Shown: positions 1 through 7,789, counted from the first letter of the stretch. The stretch is 64,000 nucleotides of DNA from SHWC01 sp050173345 (GCA_050173345.1 JBFXKW010000002.1:1-64000); one strand, 5' to 3'. Made by a program: numbers and translations. Notes: generated by a model from the letters alone, not told the origin.

Positions 1-33
1 TTCCCGTAAATCCATCGACAAAGGTCGCGCCAT
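1..33 (-). CDS. IS630-family transposase, N-terminal fragment (runs off the window)
   Basis: On the minus strand an ATG at 33 opens a frame reading MARPLSMDLRE before the window ends. This is the characteristic beginning of IS630-family DDE transposases, where the first residues precede a helix-turn-helix that binds the element's ends. Only 11 codons are visible, so the call rests on that short but distinctive start and on the position, directly beyond the point where a kinase gene stops making sense. The catalytic region lies outside the window. Confidence 0.6.
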   Translation of the reverse strand, partial: MARPLSMDLRE

Positions 34-118
34 CCGTGCTGGCCTCCTTGCCAGTGGACAGCTTGAATCACATTCCCCGCCATACCGGAATCCCCAACCG
101 ATTCCTTCTTCCAGGGAT
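1..118 (-). mobile_element. End of an IS630-family insertion sequence
   Basis: The stretch between the transposase start (33) and about 118 would be the terminal non-coding end of the element. IS630 elements insert at TA dinucleotides. TA steps occur at 118-119 and 125-126, exactly where the kinase reading frame changes from recognisable HisKA sequence (ending TKELE) to unrelated residues (RIPGRRN). The other end is not in the window, so neither the inverted repeats nor the TA duplication can be verified here. Confidence 0.55.
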
Positions 119-1430
119 ACGCTCTAGCTCCTTCGTATCAGGCGAAGTGCGTTCCAGCAGCTTCACGCCGGCCTCCGCATTTGCCAGGATCGATGCGAGA
201 GGCTGGCTCAGCTCGTGCGCGAGCGCGCCGGAGAGCTCGCCGAGTTGAGACGTGCGCGAGAGATGCGCCAGCTCAAGCCTTTCAAGTGCGAGCTCCTCCT
301 CGATCCTTCTGCGACGGCGAGCCTGAACGATCATCGTCGCGATGGTCGCGGCCTGGAGGAGAATAACGGCCGCGGCCGCCAGAATGTGCAGCCGATATTC
401 CTCCCAGACCGTAGGCTCGTAGAACAGCCTCTCGGTATCGTCTGCAAGAAGGCTCGCGTCCATGCCCCATCGCCGCATCTGGCGCCAGTCCACAGTCGGG
501 TAGCTTTCGGGTTCGACAATCCGAGGTGCTGAGGCAACACCCGTAACCACCTCCGCGGCGAGCTCAGCCATTGCCTCTCCCATGGACTCGAACGTCTGCA
601 TGTATCCGCCAAGCACGCCTGCGCCGATGTATGAGCTATAGACCGTGTAGGCAGGCGCACTCGCTTCAACCGTGATTGCCGCTACAGCGTCTCGGGAAAC
701 GAGCTTTCGGCCCTCGGCATCCTCGAGCACCGACAGGATCAGCAGGATCGTATCGCGGGAGAGAGTGCGCGACATGTCCTTGAAACCGTCGAGAGTGAGG
801 CCCGACACATAGGCGATGTCCAAGCCAGGAAGATGATCCGGAAGCTCTTGGCGCGCGCTCCTCCCAACCGCGATCGAAGCTCGAGGAACCTGTGACCACG
901 ACGACGCGTTTCGCGTCGGGCTGAAGCCGTATTGCCAAATCCATTGTCTTCCGCAGATCAAAGCTGCTGACCGCGCCTCCCACGTCTGCTGGAAGCTCGA
1001 GGGACGCCAGGGAACCCTTTCGTATCCCGCCGAAGATCAATGGCGCATCGCCCGAGATTTGAGTGCGATGATCGAGTAGAAATCGAAGCGCACCGGGGCT
1101 GACGGCCAATACGATATCCAATCTCAGGTCCTTGTATTTGGCGGCCAGGATAGAGGTCATCCGACGAGCGTGATCGGCATCCGGGAACCGACCGAAATCG
1201 AGATACTCGCTGTATATCTCGAAATCGGCAGGCATCACCCTCTTGAGGCCCTCGCTGAGACCTCGCACTATTTGCATGGTGGCGGGCTGCGTGCTCTCGA
1301 ACTCGTAGACAACCAGAATACGGTAGGTCGTCTCGCCGAAGGCTCGCTCGATCGTGGTGAAGGTGGCGGCCGTGCCAAGCCATGCCACCACGGCTAGCGA
1401 TCGCAGGCTGAGCCCGAAACTCGTCATCAT
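119..1430 (-). pseudogene. Sensor histidine kinase with periplasmic ABC-substrate-type sensor domain, frameshifted and truncated by an IS
   Basis: The ATG at 1430 opens a signal peptide (about 30 residues) and a periplasmic domain like those fused to two-component kinases (TYRILVVYEFESTQP). Sense continues to FDRGWEERA, then resumes in another frame at RQELPDHLPGLDIAYVSGL. The switch lies in an alternating GC run at about 851-858. The second frame carries the rest of the sensor domain, a membrane helix (HILAAAAVILLQAATIATMI, about 352-412) and the HisKA box with phospho-accepting His (ALAHELSQPL). It ends about 20 codons later at the IS junction, so the ATPase domain is missing. Two independent lesions make this a pseudogene. 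The lost partner regulator would lie outside the window. Confidence 0.8.
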
Positions 1431-1540
1431 TCGACCCTTTGGCCGATTCCGAACCAGGCACGGCTATGTAAGCGTTCGGAGACGGCCCCCTCGCAAAGGG
1501 GCGTACAGAGAAAATCGGCGCGATAGGCCCGTCACGCTCG

Positions 1541-1572
1541 GATCGTGTCCGAGAATGATGATGGACACGATC
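1541..1572. repeat. Perfect 10-bp inverted repeat, 12-base loop
   Basis: GATCGTGTCC at 1541-1550 is matched exactly by GGACACGATC at 1563-1572, around a 12-base loop. No T-run follows on either strand, so it does not look like an intrinsic terminator. It lies about 110 bases upstream of the dead kinase start (1430) and could be an operator for that gene or an extragenic palindrome. Confidence 0.6.
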
Positions 1573-1999
1573 GTTAGTGCGATCAAGTGCCGTCCGACGC
1601 TGTGTCTGAGGCTCGACGCGGGGAAGCAACCACCGTGGCGACATCGCGCCGCCCAACCGCGGGCACCGGCAAGGACCGGCTTTCCAATCTCCGGGCCGCT
1701 GCGCATGTCGCAGGCGCCATCGAGAATGCGCAAGGCGGAGCGCCTCCAATCGCTTTTGTCATGCCGTGAATTTAACTGCCCTGACAGAGCACGCACCGGC
1801 TCCTGACGTACGCGGCGAAGCGGCAGCCAAGCGGCGACCGGCAACGATCTCGGACCGGCGAAGAACGCCGGCCCGTTCGGCGAAGTCATCGCCAACGTCG
1901 TGGCGTCGTCGCAACGGCAGAAGGCGAGCTCGGGCTGAGCGTTCCACTCGTCCCCAACCCGGCGGCGAACTTGATAGTGCTTCGGTCGGCCACGCTTGC

Positions 2000-2052
2000 G
2001 GCATGGCTCCGCCGGCCATGCCTTGAGATAAAGGGAACGAGATTCCCTTATC
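2000..2052. repeat. Two consecutive stem-loops
   Basis: The first stem is GGCATGGC (2000-2007) with GCCATGCC (2015-2022), loop 7. The second is AAGGGAA (2031-2037) with TTCCCTT (2043-2049), loop 5, extendable to about 10 pairs if one A is bulged (GATA/TATC flanks). Neither is followed by a T-tract. They may be a REP-like extragenic element. Confidence 0.5.
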
Positions 2053-2129
2053 GATCGGGACTTTCCCTGCTCCGCCGCTAAAATACCTCGGTCCGTAACG
2101 CAGGGAATCGAATCGCTGGAGCAGCGCAA

Positions 2130-2173
2130 GATCGTTTGAAGTGGATCGCAAAGCGATTCCATCGCAAACGATC
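2130..2173. promoter_or_regulatory. Nested-dyad operator candidate upstream of the proline-racemase-family gene
   Basis: GATCGTTTG (2130-2138) pairs with CAAACGATC (2165-2173). Almost concentric inside it is ATCGC (2145-2149) paired with GCGAT (2153-2157). The two inner and right-hand parts also form a direct repeat of the pattern ATCGCAAA(N)CGAT, 16 bases apart. The site ends 37 bases before the start codon at 2211. Such symmetry suggests binding by a dimeric or tetrameric regulator, whose gene is not visible nearby. Confidence 0.5.
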
Positions 2174-2210
2174 CCGCTCTATCAGCCGACAGGAAGCCGG
2201 GGGAAACAAG

Positions 2211-3257
2211 ATGCGCAGCTCGAAGGTCATCCACGTCGTGTCGTGCCATGCCGAGGGGGAGGTCGGGGACGTCATCGTCGGCGGCGTCGCACCGCCGCCG
2301 GGCGAAACGCTGTGGGACCAGCGCACATGGATCGCCGAGGATGGCACACTGCGGAACTTCCTGCTGAACGAGCCGCGCGGCGGCGTGTTCCGGCACGTCA
2401 ACCTGCTGGTGCCGCCCAAGCATCCCGAGGCGGCGATGGGCTGGATCATCATGGAGCCGGAGCACACGCCGCCGATGTCCGGCTCCAATTCCATCTGCGT
2501 CGCAACGGTCCTGCTCGAAACCGGCATCGTGGAGATGCAGGAGCCGGAAACGCGCATGACGCTAGAGGCCCCCGGCGGCCTGGTGCATGTGCGGGCGACG
2601 TGTCGCAACGGAAAGGCCGAGCGCATCAGCGTCGAGAACGTGCCCGCGTTCGCGGCGGAGCTCTCCCGCGCGCTCGAGGTCGAGACGCTCGGCACGCTGA
2701 CCGTGGATACGGCCTATGGCGGCGACAGCTTCGTGGTGGTGGACGCCGATGCCTTTGACCTTCGGCTTGAGCCCTCCGAGGCCCGGGAGATCGCGGAGCT
2801 GGGCGCCCGCATCACAAACGCAGCCAACGAGCAGCTTTCATTCCGGCACCCCGAGCAGCCGGATTGGCGGCATTTCTCCTTCTGCCTGTTCGCCGGGCCG
2901 GCCGAGCGGACGGAAGACGGGCTGCGCGCGAAGTCGGTCGTGGTCATCCAGCCGGCCAAGATCGACCGATCGCCGACCGGCACGGCCGTCTCCGCCCGCA
3001 TGGCGCTCCTTCATGCGCGAGGCGAGATGAAGACCGGGGAGCGGCTGACCGGCGTGTCGATCATCGGTTCCGAGTTCCAGGGCAGGATCCTGGGCGAAAC
3101 CCGCGTGGGCGGGCTTCCTGCCATCAGGCCCGAGATCAGCGGGCGCGCCTGGATCACCGGCACTCATCAGCACATGCTCGATCCCGACGACCCTTGGCCG
3201 GAAGGCTATCGACTGGCGGACACATGGCCTCGCTATCGCTTCAAGGGCCGTAGTTAG
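2211..3257 (+). CDS. Proline racemase / hydroxyproline epimerase-dehydratase family protein
   Basis: The 348-residue protein has the family's usual length and two-lobed pattern. Family members act on proline or hydroxyproline through two facing catalytic residues. The first motif reads MSGSNSICV and the second KIDRSPTGTAVSAR. Racemases carry Cys at both positions and trans-3-hydroxy-L-proline dehydratases Cys plus Thr, whereas here they are Ser and Thr. Racemisation is therefore unlikely, and a dehydratase-type or unassigned activity is more plausible. I chose ATG 2211 because GGGGGAAA stands just before it; an in-frame start at 2136 would add 25 unrelated residues. The gene is monocistronic, with an operator-like dyad upstream, and its end overlaps the convergent cytochrome gene by 17 bases. 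Confidence 0.85.
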   Translation: MRSSKVIHVVSCHAEGEVGDVIVGGVAPPPGETLWDQRTWIAEDGTLRNFLLNEPRGGVFRHVNLLVPPKHPEAAMGWIIMEPEHTPPMSGSNSICVATVLLETGIVEMQEPETRMTLEAPGGLVHVRATCRNGKAERISVENVPAFAAELSRALEVETLGTLTVDTAYGGDSFVVVDADAFDLRLEPSEAREIAELGARITNAANEQLSFRHPEQPDWRHFSFCLFAGPAERTEDGLRAKSVVVIQPAKIDRSPTGTAVSARMALLHARGEMKTGERLTGVSIIGSEFQGRILGETRVGGLPAIRPEISGRAWITGTHQHMLDPDDPWPEGYRLADTWPRYRFKGRS

Positions 3258-3528
3258 CCGCCAGATAGTCCACGATGACGGCGATGTCCTGCTCGGCGAT
3301 CGCCGCGCCGAACGGCCCGACCATCTTCTTCACGGTCGCTTCCCATTTCGGCCGGTCGAGAAACGGCGCGTTCATCACGATGTAGTCCAGGCTGTGGCAC
3401 GCGCCGCAATTGGCCTCCACGGTTTCGCGCCCGGTTCCGTCCTTGAGCTCGATGTCCGCCTCGTCGGCGAGCGCCGGGCAAGCGAGCGCGACGGCTGCGA
3501 AAAGGCCAGCAAGGCCGTAGCGTCCCAT
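3241..3528 (-). CDS. sorB: Cytochrome c subunit of a SorAB-type sulfite dehydrogenase
   Basis: A 95-residue exported monohaem cytochrome c. It has a signal peptide ending near ALA-DEA (residue 21), a CGACH haem-binding motif at 41-45, and Met near residue 70 (KKMVGPFG) as the likely sixth iron ligand. In the SorAB system this subunit takes electrons from the molybdenum subunit in the periplasm and passes them to the respiratory chain. ATG 3528 is preceded by GAGGAGGCC and lies 10 bases after the stop of the molybdenum subunit gene, so the two are co-transcribed. The symbol is by family and context; SoxD-type or other small cytochromes paired with sulfite-oxidase homologues remain possible. 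Confidence 0.75.
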   Translation of the reverse strand: MGRYGLAGLFAAVALACPALADEADIELKDGTGRETVEANCGACHSLDYIVMNAPFLDRPKWEATVKKMVGPFGAAIAEQDIAVIVDYLAANYGP

Positions 3529-3538
3529 CTTGGCCTCC

Positions 3539-4768
3539 TCATGCCGCCGTGAGCCGTAGCTTCTGCACGGCATTGTGGTGGTAGCCGGCCGGATTCGACA
3601 CCGCCAACGCGGGCTGGCTTGCACCAAGCCTGTTGGTCGCGCGAACCATCACGCCGAGCGCGCCGGGCTTCGGCTCGAAGGCGTAGTTCCACTGCCGGAA
3701 CGAATACCTTCCAAGGTCCTCGCCGAGCTGCGCGGACCGCCAGGTACTGCCGTCATCGAGCGACACCGCGACCTCGTCGATACCATAGCCGCCATCCCAC
3801 GCGATGCCCTGCAGGGTGACGGTCTGCCCCGCCGCTACCTGCTCGCCTTCGCTCAGGTTGGTGATCAGCGAGTTGACCACGATTTCGGTGATCGGCGTGT
3901 TGGCCGCCGTCTCCTGGCTGACGAAGCGGTCGACCAGAGCGAACTTGCCGAGCGGCAGGCGATAGGCGGGATTCATCCAGAAGCCGCCGAACCGGGTCGA
4001 GCGGACCTCGATGGAGGCGAGGTGCTTGATCCAATAGGTGCCCGTCCAGCCCGGGACGACGAGCCGCACCGGGTAGCCGTTCCAATGCGGCAGCGGCGCG
4101 CCGTTCATCTCCCACGCGATCAGCGTGCTGTCGTCGAGCGCGCGCCAGAGCGGCAGGCTCTTCACGAAGTCGGGAGTCTTGTCGACGACGCTGCCGTCCG
4201 TACCGTCGAACGCGACCTCGATTGCCGCATCCTTGACGCCTGCCTTGGCCAGGACGTCCTTGAGCCTGGCGCCCTTCCAGCGCGCATTGCCCATCGCGCC
4301 ATAGCCCCATTGGATGCCCTGCACATGCGGGTTCGCGAGGCCCCGCCGATTGCCCGAGCACTGATTGACCGCGACGATCTCATGTTCGGGAAAATCGCGT
4401 CGAAGCTCGTCCATCGCCAGTTCGAAGGTGCGCGCCGCCGCGTCGCCGCCGACCTTGAGCTTCCATTGGCTCAAGGAGACCTCGGGAATGTCGGCGAGGT
4501 GGTAGCGCACGAAGAATGCGTCATTCGGCGTGATGGCCTCGTTGAAGTATTGCAGCGGCGTTTCATAGTTTGGCGGCCGGTAGCTCAGCTTGATGAGCGG
4601 CTTCTTGCCGGGAAGCGCTTCGAGGCTGGCACCCGCCAGCACGCCGGCAGGGACACCCGGCGACACGGGGGCGCCTGCTGCCGCGGCAGGACGATGCACG
4701 AAGGTCGAGATGCCTGCACCGGCGAGTCCGGCGCATGTCATGTGGAGGAAGCGACGCCGCGAGAGCAT
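3539..4768 (-). CDS. sorA: Molybdopterin-dependent sulfite oxidase / sulfite dehydrogenase, Tat-exported
   Basis: A 409-residue sulfite-oxidase-fold protein. An N-terminal Tat signal (SRRRFLHM, then a hydrophobic stretch and an Ala-rich cleavage region) sends it folded to the periplasm. The molybdenum-ligating Cys sits in VNQCSGNRRG (about residue 137). The C-terminal third is the dimerisation Ig-like domain (EVAVSLDDGSTW). There is no b5 haem domain, so electrons must leave through the adjacent cytochrome c. I prefer ATG 4768, which begins right at the Tat signal with GCGAGG upstream; a GTG at 4819 would add 17 residues and overlap the PAS gene. Sulfite is the expected substrate, but other oxidations by this family cannot be excluded. 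Confidence 0.8.
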   Translation of the reverse strand: MLSRRRFLHMTCAGLAGAGISTFVHRPAAAAGAPVSPGVPAGVLAGASLEALPGKKPLIKLSYRPPNYETPLQYFNEAITPNDAFFVRYHLADIPEVSLSQWKLKVGGDAAARTFELAMDELRRDFPEHEIVAVNQCSGNRRGLANPHVQGIQWGYGAMGNARWKGARLKDVLAKAGVKDAAIEVAFDGTDGSVVDKTPDFVKSLPLWRALDDSTLIAWEMNGAPLPHWNGYPVRLVVPGWTGTYWIKHLASIEVRSTRFGGFWMNPAYRLPLGKFALVDRFVSQETAANTPITEIVVNSLITNLSEGEQVAAGQTVTLQGIAWDGGYGIDEVAVSLDDGSTWRSAQLGEDLGRYSFRQWNYAFEPKPGALGVMVRATNRLGASQPALAVSNPAGYHHNAVQKLRLTAA

Positions 4769-4808
4769 GACCGGCCTCGCTGCTAGGCTGTTTTCTACCG
4801 ACGCCTCT

Positions 4809-5381
4809 TTAAGCCGCACCAGAGTGACCGGCCGAGCGCAACCGCTTCAGTTCCTGATACATCGCCGTTACGTCGCGCAGCACCGCCACGATGCCTGCCA
4901 CAGCGCCACCCTGATCGCGCACCGGTGCGACCGTGAACTGGATGGAGAGTGCTTGTCCAGACTTGTTCTGCGCCGGCACCGAAAGAATCTCGCCGGGCCC
5001 ATGACGGGCTTGTCCAGTCTCCATCATGCGATGATAGCCGTCCCAGTGCCGTTGCCGGAGGCGCTCAGGAATGATGATGTCGAGCGATTGGCTGACAGCC
5101 TCATCGGGCGAGAAGCCGAAGATACGCGCTGCGCCGGCATTCCAGAAGCGAATGATGCCCTCGCGATCGGCGTAGATCACCGCATCCGGGATGTCGCGAA
5201 GCACGGTTTTGCCGAGGCCTATCAGGTCTTCCTCGGCCAGGCCAGCGGAGCTGGCGGCATCCTTGAGAGTCACGGGACCGCTTCCTCTGGCCAAGCCCAT
5301 ATAGGCCGGATCGACCTCGTGCATGAAGCAGGCCGGCGAGGCATAGCTTGCGGGGCCGTCGTCGTCGCCATGGCCGGTCAC
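4809..5381 (-). CDS. PAS-domain protein linked to haemoglobin and sulfite dehydrogenase genes
   Basis: A 190-residue soluble protein with one PAS domain at about 60-180 (DAVIYADREGIIRFWNAGAA; FGFSPDEAV; APVRDQGGAVAGIVAVLRDVT). The first 40 residues contain CFMHEVDPAYMGL, which I do not assign to a family. There is no kinase, cyclase or DNA-binding output domain, so it may sense a ligand or redox state and act on a partner protein. The GTG start at 5381 overlaps the haemoglobin stop codon (GTGA), indicating translational coupling. It lies between the haemoglobin and the sulfite dehydrogenase genes, which suggests a role in NO or redox stress. Confidence 0.75.
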   Translation of the reverse strand: MTGHGDDDGPASYASPACFMHEVDPAYMGLARGSGPVTLKDAASSAGLAEEDLIGLGKTVLRDIPDAVIYADREGIIRFWNAGAARIFGFSPDEAVSQSLDIIIPERLRQRHWDGYHRMMETGQARHGPGEILSVPAQNKSGQALSIQFTVAPVRDQGGAVAGIVAVLRDVTAMYQELKRLRSAGHSGAA

Positions 5382-5875
5382 GGCGCGGCCTCTCTCTCAC
5401 CCGCCCCGCCATCCGGAAGAAAGACATCCGTGTCGGGACGTCTCAGCCTCTGCCCCTTCATCAGAAGGATGCCGTCCTGGCTGGCGACGCCCATCTCCAG
5501 GCTTTCGGCGATCCGTTGCGCCCGTTCGATGAAATGCGCCGCCGCCGCGGGCGGGCAGACTTCGGTTGCCGTCTCCTCGAACAGCGCCAGCCAGCGGTCG
5601 AAATGCCGAGCATCGACCGGCAGGGGCAGGTGCTTTTCCATCGGCTGGCCGTGATAGCGCCCGCTCATCAGCGCGACCGACGACCAGAAGGCGCACATGC
5701 GCCCAAGGTGCAGCGCCCAATCCGCGATCCGCTCGTCGAACACCGGCCCGAGGAGGGCGTCCTTGCGCACCCTGGCGTAGAAGGCGTGCACCATGCGCTC
5801 GATCATCGCCTCGTCAATGCCGGTGCGCCTGACGATCTCCGCCGTGATCTGAGCCCGCCGTTCAGCTTCTGCCAT
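5378..5875 (-). CDS. Group III truncated haemoglobin
   Basis: A 165-residue 2-over-2 globin. The region HAFYARVRKDALLGPVFDE and the segment CAFWSSVALMSGRYHGQP followed by EKHLPLP (proximal His) and FDRWLALF match group III truncated globins, which bind O2 or NO in the cytoplasm. The C-terminal tail (about 30 residues, Arg/Asp-rich) is longer than usual. ATG 5875 (MAEAERRAQ) is chosen because AGGGA lies just before it. A longer frame would read back across the operator. It is the first gene of an operon with the PAS and sulfite dehydrogenase genes and is divergent from nsrR, so NO detoxification under NsrR control is the natural reading. Confidence 0.85.
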   Translation of the reverse strand: MAEAERRAQITAEIVRRTGIDEAMIERMVHAFYARVRKDALLGPVFDERIADWALHLGRMCAFWSSVALMSGRYHGQPMEKHLPLPVDARHFDRWLALFEETATEVCPPAAAAHFIERAQRIAESLEMGVASQDGILLMKGQRLRRPDTDVFLPDGGAGEREAAP

Positions 5876-5885
5876 GATGGTCCCT

Positions 5886-5908
5886 AATAGGTATTTCAAA
5901 TATCTATT
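5886..5908. promoter_or_regulatory. NsrR-type operator between haemoglobin and nsrR
   Basis: A 23-base palindrome built as 11-1-11: AATAGGTATTT, central C (5897), AAATATCTATT. Only one of the 11 pairs mismatches (5891/5903). NsrR boxes are known as AT-rich 11-1-11 inverted repeats, and this is the most AT-rich stretch in the intergenic gap. It lies 11 bases upstream of the haemoglobin start codon and 47 bases before nsrR, well placed to repress both promoters and release them when the NsrR iron-sulfur cluster reacts with NO. Confidence 0.75.
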
Positions 5909-5954
5909 TATCATGGAATAATCCACCCGCCAATGCCGGCTGCGGGGTGCGACA

Positions 5955-6392
5955 ATGCGTCTGACCTCTTTCACCGATTTCGGATTGCGGGCGCTGATGC
6001 GGCTCGCCGGCGATCCGGAGCGCGTGTTCACCACCGACGAGATCGCCCGCGCGTTCGGGATCTCGCGCAATCACCTGACCAAGGTCATCCGCGAGCTGGC
6101 GGCCGCCGGCATCGTCGCCACCCACCGTGGTGCAGGCGGCGGCTTCCGGCTGGCACGGCCGGCCGACGACATCACCCTCGGCGAGATCGTCCGCACGCTG
6201 GAGGCGCGGTCGGCGCTCGTCGAATGCTTCCGGCCCGACGGCGGGGCCTGCGTGCTCACCCCCGAATGCCGACTCAAGGGCAAGCTCGAGGCCGCGCGCG
6301 AGGCGTTCCTCCGGGAGCTCGACCGCACGGCGCTTGCCGAATGCGCCTATCCGGCACCGGGGAAAACGCCACCCAGACGAGCAGCCGCGTGA
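5955..6392 (+). CDS. nsrR: Rrf2-family NO-sensing repressor NsrR
   Basis: The 145-residue protein begins MRLTSFTDFGLRALM, the standard Rrf2/NsrR start, followed by a winged helix (TTDEIARAFGISRNHLTKVI) and the glycine-rich wing (RGAGGGFRLARP). Three Cys at 91, 99 and 105 are placed to ligate an iron-sulfur cluster, as in NsrR (IscR spacing differs). The cluster is nitrosylated by NO, which relieves repression. It is divergent from the haemoglobin operon, with a fitting palindrome between them. A DUF488 gene follows 19 bases downstream and is probably co-transcribed. Confidence 0.85.
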   Translation: MRLTSFTDFGLRALMRLAGDPERVFTTDEIARAFGISRNHLTKVIRELAAAGIVATHRGAGGGFRLARPADDITLGEIVRTLEARSALVECFRPDGGACVLTPECRLKGKLEAAREAFLRELDRTALAECAYPAPGKTPPRRAAA

Positions 6393-6411
6393 CGGGCAGC
6401 AGGAGGGAGCC

Positions 6412-6762
6412 TTGGCACGTATCGCGATCAAGCGCATCTACGACCCGCCCTCGGACCAGGACGGCTTCCGCGTGCTGGTCGATCGCATCTGGCCGCGCGG
6501 CATCTCGAAGAAGGACGCGGCGATCGATCACTGGGCCAAGGAAATTGCACCTTCGACCGCGCTTCGCATGTGGTTCCATCACGACCCGGCGAAGTGGCAG
6601 GAGTTCCGCCGGCGCTATCGGGACGAACTCGAGGACCGCGTCTCCGAGCTTCGCCATCTGCTCGAAGAATGCGGCAGCCGCCGGATGACCTTGCTCTTCT
6701 CGGCGAAGGATACCGAGCACAACCAGGCCGTCGTGCTCAAGGAAATCCTGGCCAAGATGTAG
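6412..6762 (+). CDS. DUF488 (YeaO-like) family protein
   Basis: A 116-residue protein with the family signature IKRIYDPP, DGFRVLVDRIWPRGI, and a C-terminal LLFSAKDTEHNQAVVLKEIL. DUF488 proteins are small cytoplasmic proteins of unsettled function, often near stress or haem/NO genes. The start is a TTG at 6412, supported by AGGAGGG about 6 bases upstream and by homology beginning at the next residues (ARIAIKRIYDPP). Frames that begin further upstream only read through nsrR in a shifted frame. It is likely in an operon with nsrR. Confidence 0.8.
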   Translation: MARIAIKRIYDPPSDQDGFRVLVDRIWPRGISKKDAAIDHWAKEIAPSTALRMWFHHDPAKWQEFRRRYRDELEDRVSELRHLLEECGSRRMTLLFSAKDTEHNQAVVLKEILAKM

Positions 6763-6817
6763 GAGACGTTGCCGGCGAGCGGAACCACGGAAGGTTTCAC
6801 TCCGACGAGGCCGAACG

Positions 6818-7789
6818 ATGCGAACGAAGATCACCGAGACGTTCGGGATCACCCATCCCGTAGTGCTCGCGCCGATGGGAGGGGTGGCCGGCGGTGCGCT
6901 CGCGGCCGCGGTGGCACGCGCCGGCGGGCTCGGGATCATCGGTTGCGGCTATGGCGATCCCAAGGCCGGCTATGGAAGCCCCGAGTGGATCGCGGAGCAG
7001 TTCGACATGGCCGGCGACCAACGGGTCGGCGCGGGCTTCATCACCTGGAGCCTCGCCCGGCGCCCCGAGCTGCTCGACCTGATCCTGGAACGCGGCGCCG
7101 ACCCGATCTTCCTGTCGTTCGGCGATCCCTCGCCGTTCATTCCCAGAATCCGCGCCGCCGGCCGGCGGCTGATCCTTCAGATCACCTCGCTTGCAGAAGC
7201 CAGGCAAGCCAAAGCGCTCGGCGCGGATGTGATCGTCGCGCAAGGCACGGAGGCCGGCGGCCACGGCACCACCGGCCGGGCGCTCTTTCCGCTTCTCCCC
7301 GCCGTTGCCGATGCCGTGTCTCCTACCCCGGTGCTTGCCGCGGGCGGCATTTCCGACGGCCGCGGGCTCGCCGCGGCCCTCGTTCTAGGTGCTGACGGCG
7401 CCCTTCTCGGCACGCGCCTGTTCGCAACCATCGAAGCGCTGGGCAGCGCAGCCATGAAGCAGCGCATCGTCGAAGCTTCCGGCGATGACACCCTCCGCAC
7501 CCGTGTCTTCGACATCGTGCGCCGCCTCGACTGGCCGGCGTCATACACCGGCCGCGCCATCAAGAATGCCTTTTCAGACACCTGGCACGGCCTGGAAGCC
7601 GAGCTCACGGCACGGTTGAACCAGGAAGCCGAACGCTACGAGGCGGCGCGGAAGGCCGGCGATCTCGACACGGCCGTGCTGTTCGCCGGCGAGGGCGTCG
7701 ACCTGATCGATGGCTGCGAGCCTGTCGGAGACGTGATCGCACGCATGGTCGACCAGGCCGAGCGCCTGCTCTCGACGCGCGCTTGGTGA
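6818..7789 (+). CDS. Nitronate monooxygenase (2-nitropropane dioxygenase family)
   Basis: A 323-residue FMN-dependent TIM barrel. The N-terminal strand and loop THPVVLAPMGGVAGG, the catalytic-His motif QGTEAGGHGTTG and the FMN phosphate-binding ILAAGGISDGRG are all present, as is the LGADGALLGTRLFAT segment. The family oxidises alkyl nitronates such as propionate-3-nitronate, a plant and fungal toxin, releasing nitrite. Length is normal. It follows the DUF488 gene by 55 bases in the same direction and may be part of the same nitrogen-oxide stress unit, though it could have its own promoter. Confidence 0.85.
   Translation: MRTKITETFGITHPVVLAPMGGVAGGALAAAVARAGGLGIIGCGYGDPKAGYGSPEWIAEQFDMAGDQRVGAGFITWSLARRPELLDLILERGADPIFLSFGDPSPFIPRIRAAGRRLILQITSLAEARQAKALGADVIVAQGTEAGGHGTTGRALFPLLPAVADAVSPTPVLAAGGISDGRGLAAALVLGADGALLGTRLFATIEALGSAAMKQRIVEASGDDTLRTRVFDIVRRLDWPASYTGRAIKNAFSDTWHGLEAELTARLNQEAERYEAARKAGDLDTAVLFAGEGVDLIDGCEPVGDVIARMVDQAERLLSTRAW

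Larger units (their letters stand above)
1431..2210. other. 780-base intergenic region, no gene supported
   Basis: No open frame here has protein-like composition or a plausible start. The two longest minus-strand frames (through 1464-2465 and 1759-2151) are rich in Arg and Trp and partly antisense to the next gene. The region instead holds several stem-loops and, next to the downstream gene, a nested dyad (listed separately). It may also contain the 5' flank of the dead kinase gene, whose start is at 1430. Confidence 0.6.

Noticed and set aside
1464..2465. A 333-codon minus-strand frame crossing the intergenic region
   Set aside because: It overlaps the start of the proline-racemase-family gene antisense, has no ribosome site and no protein-like pattern; stem-loops explain the region better.
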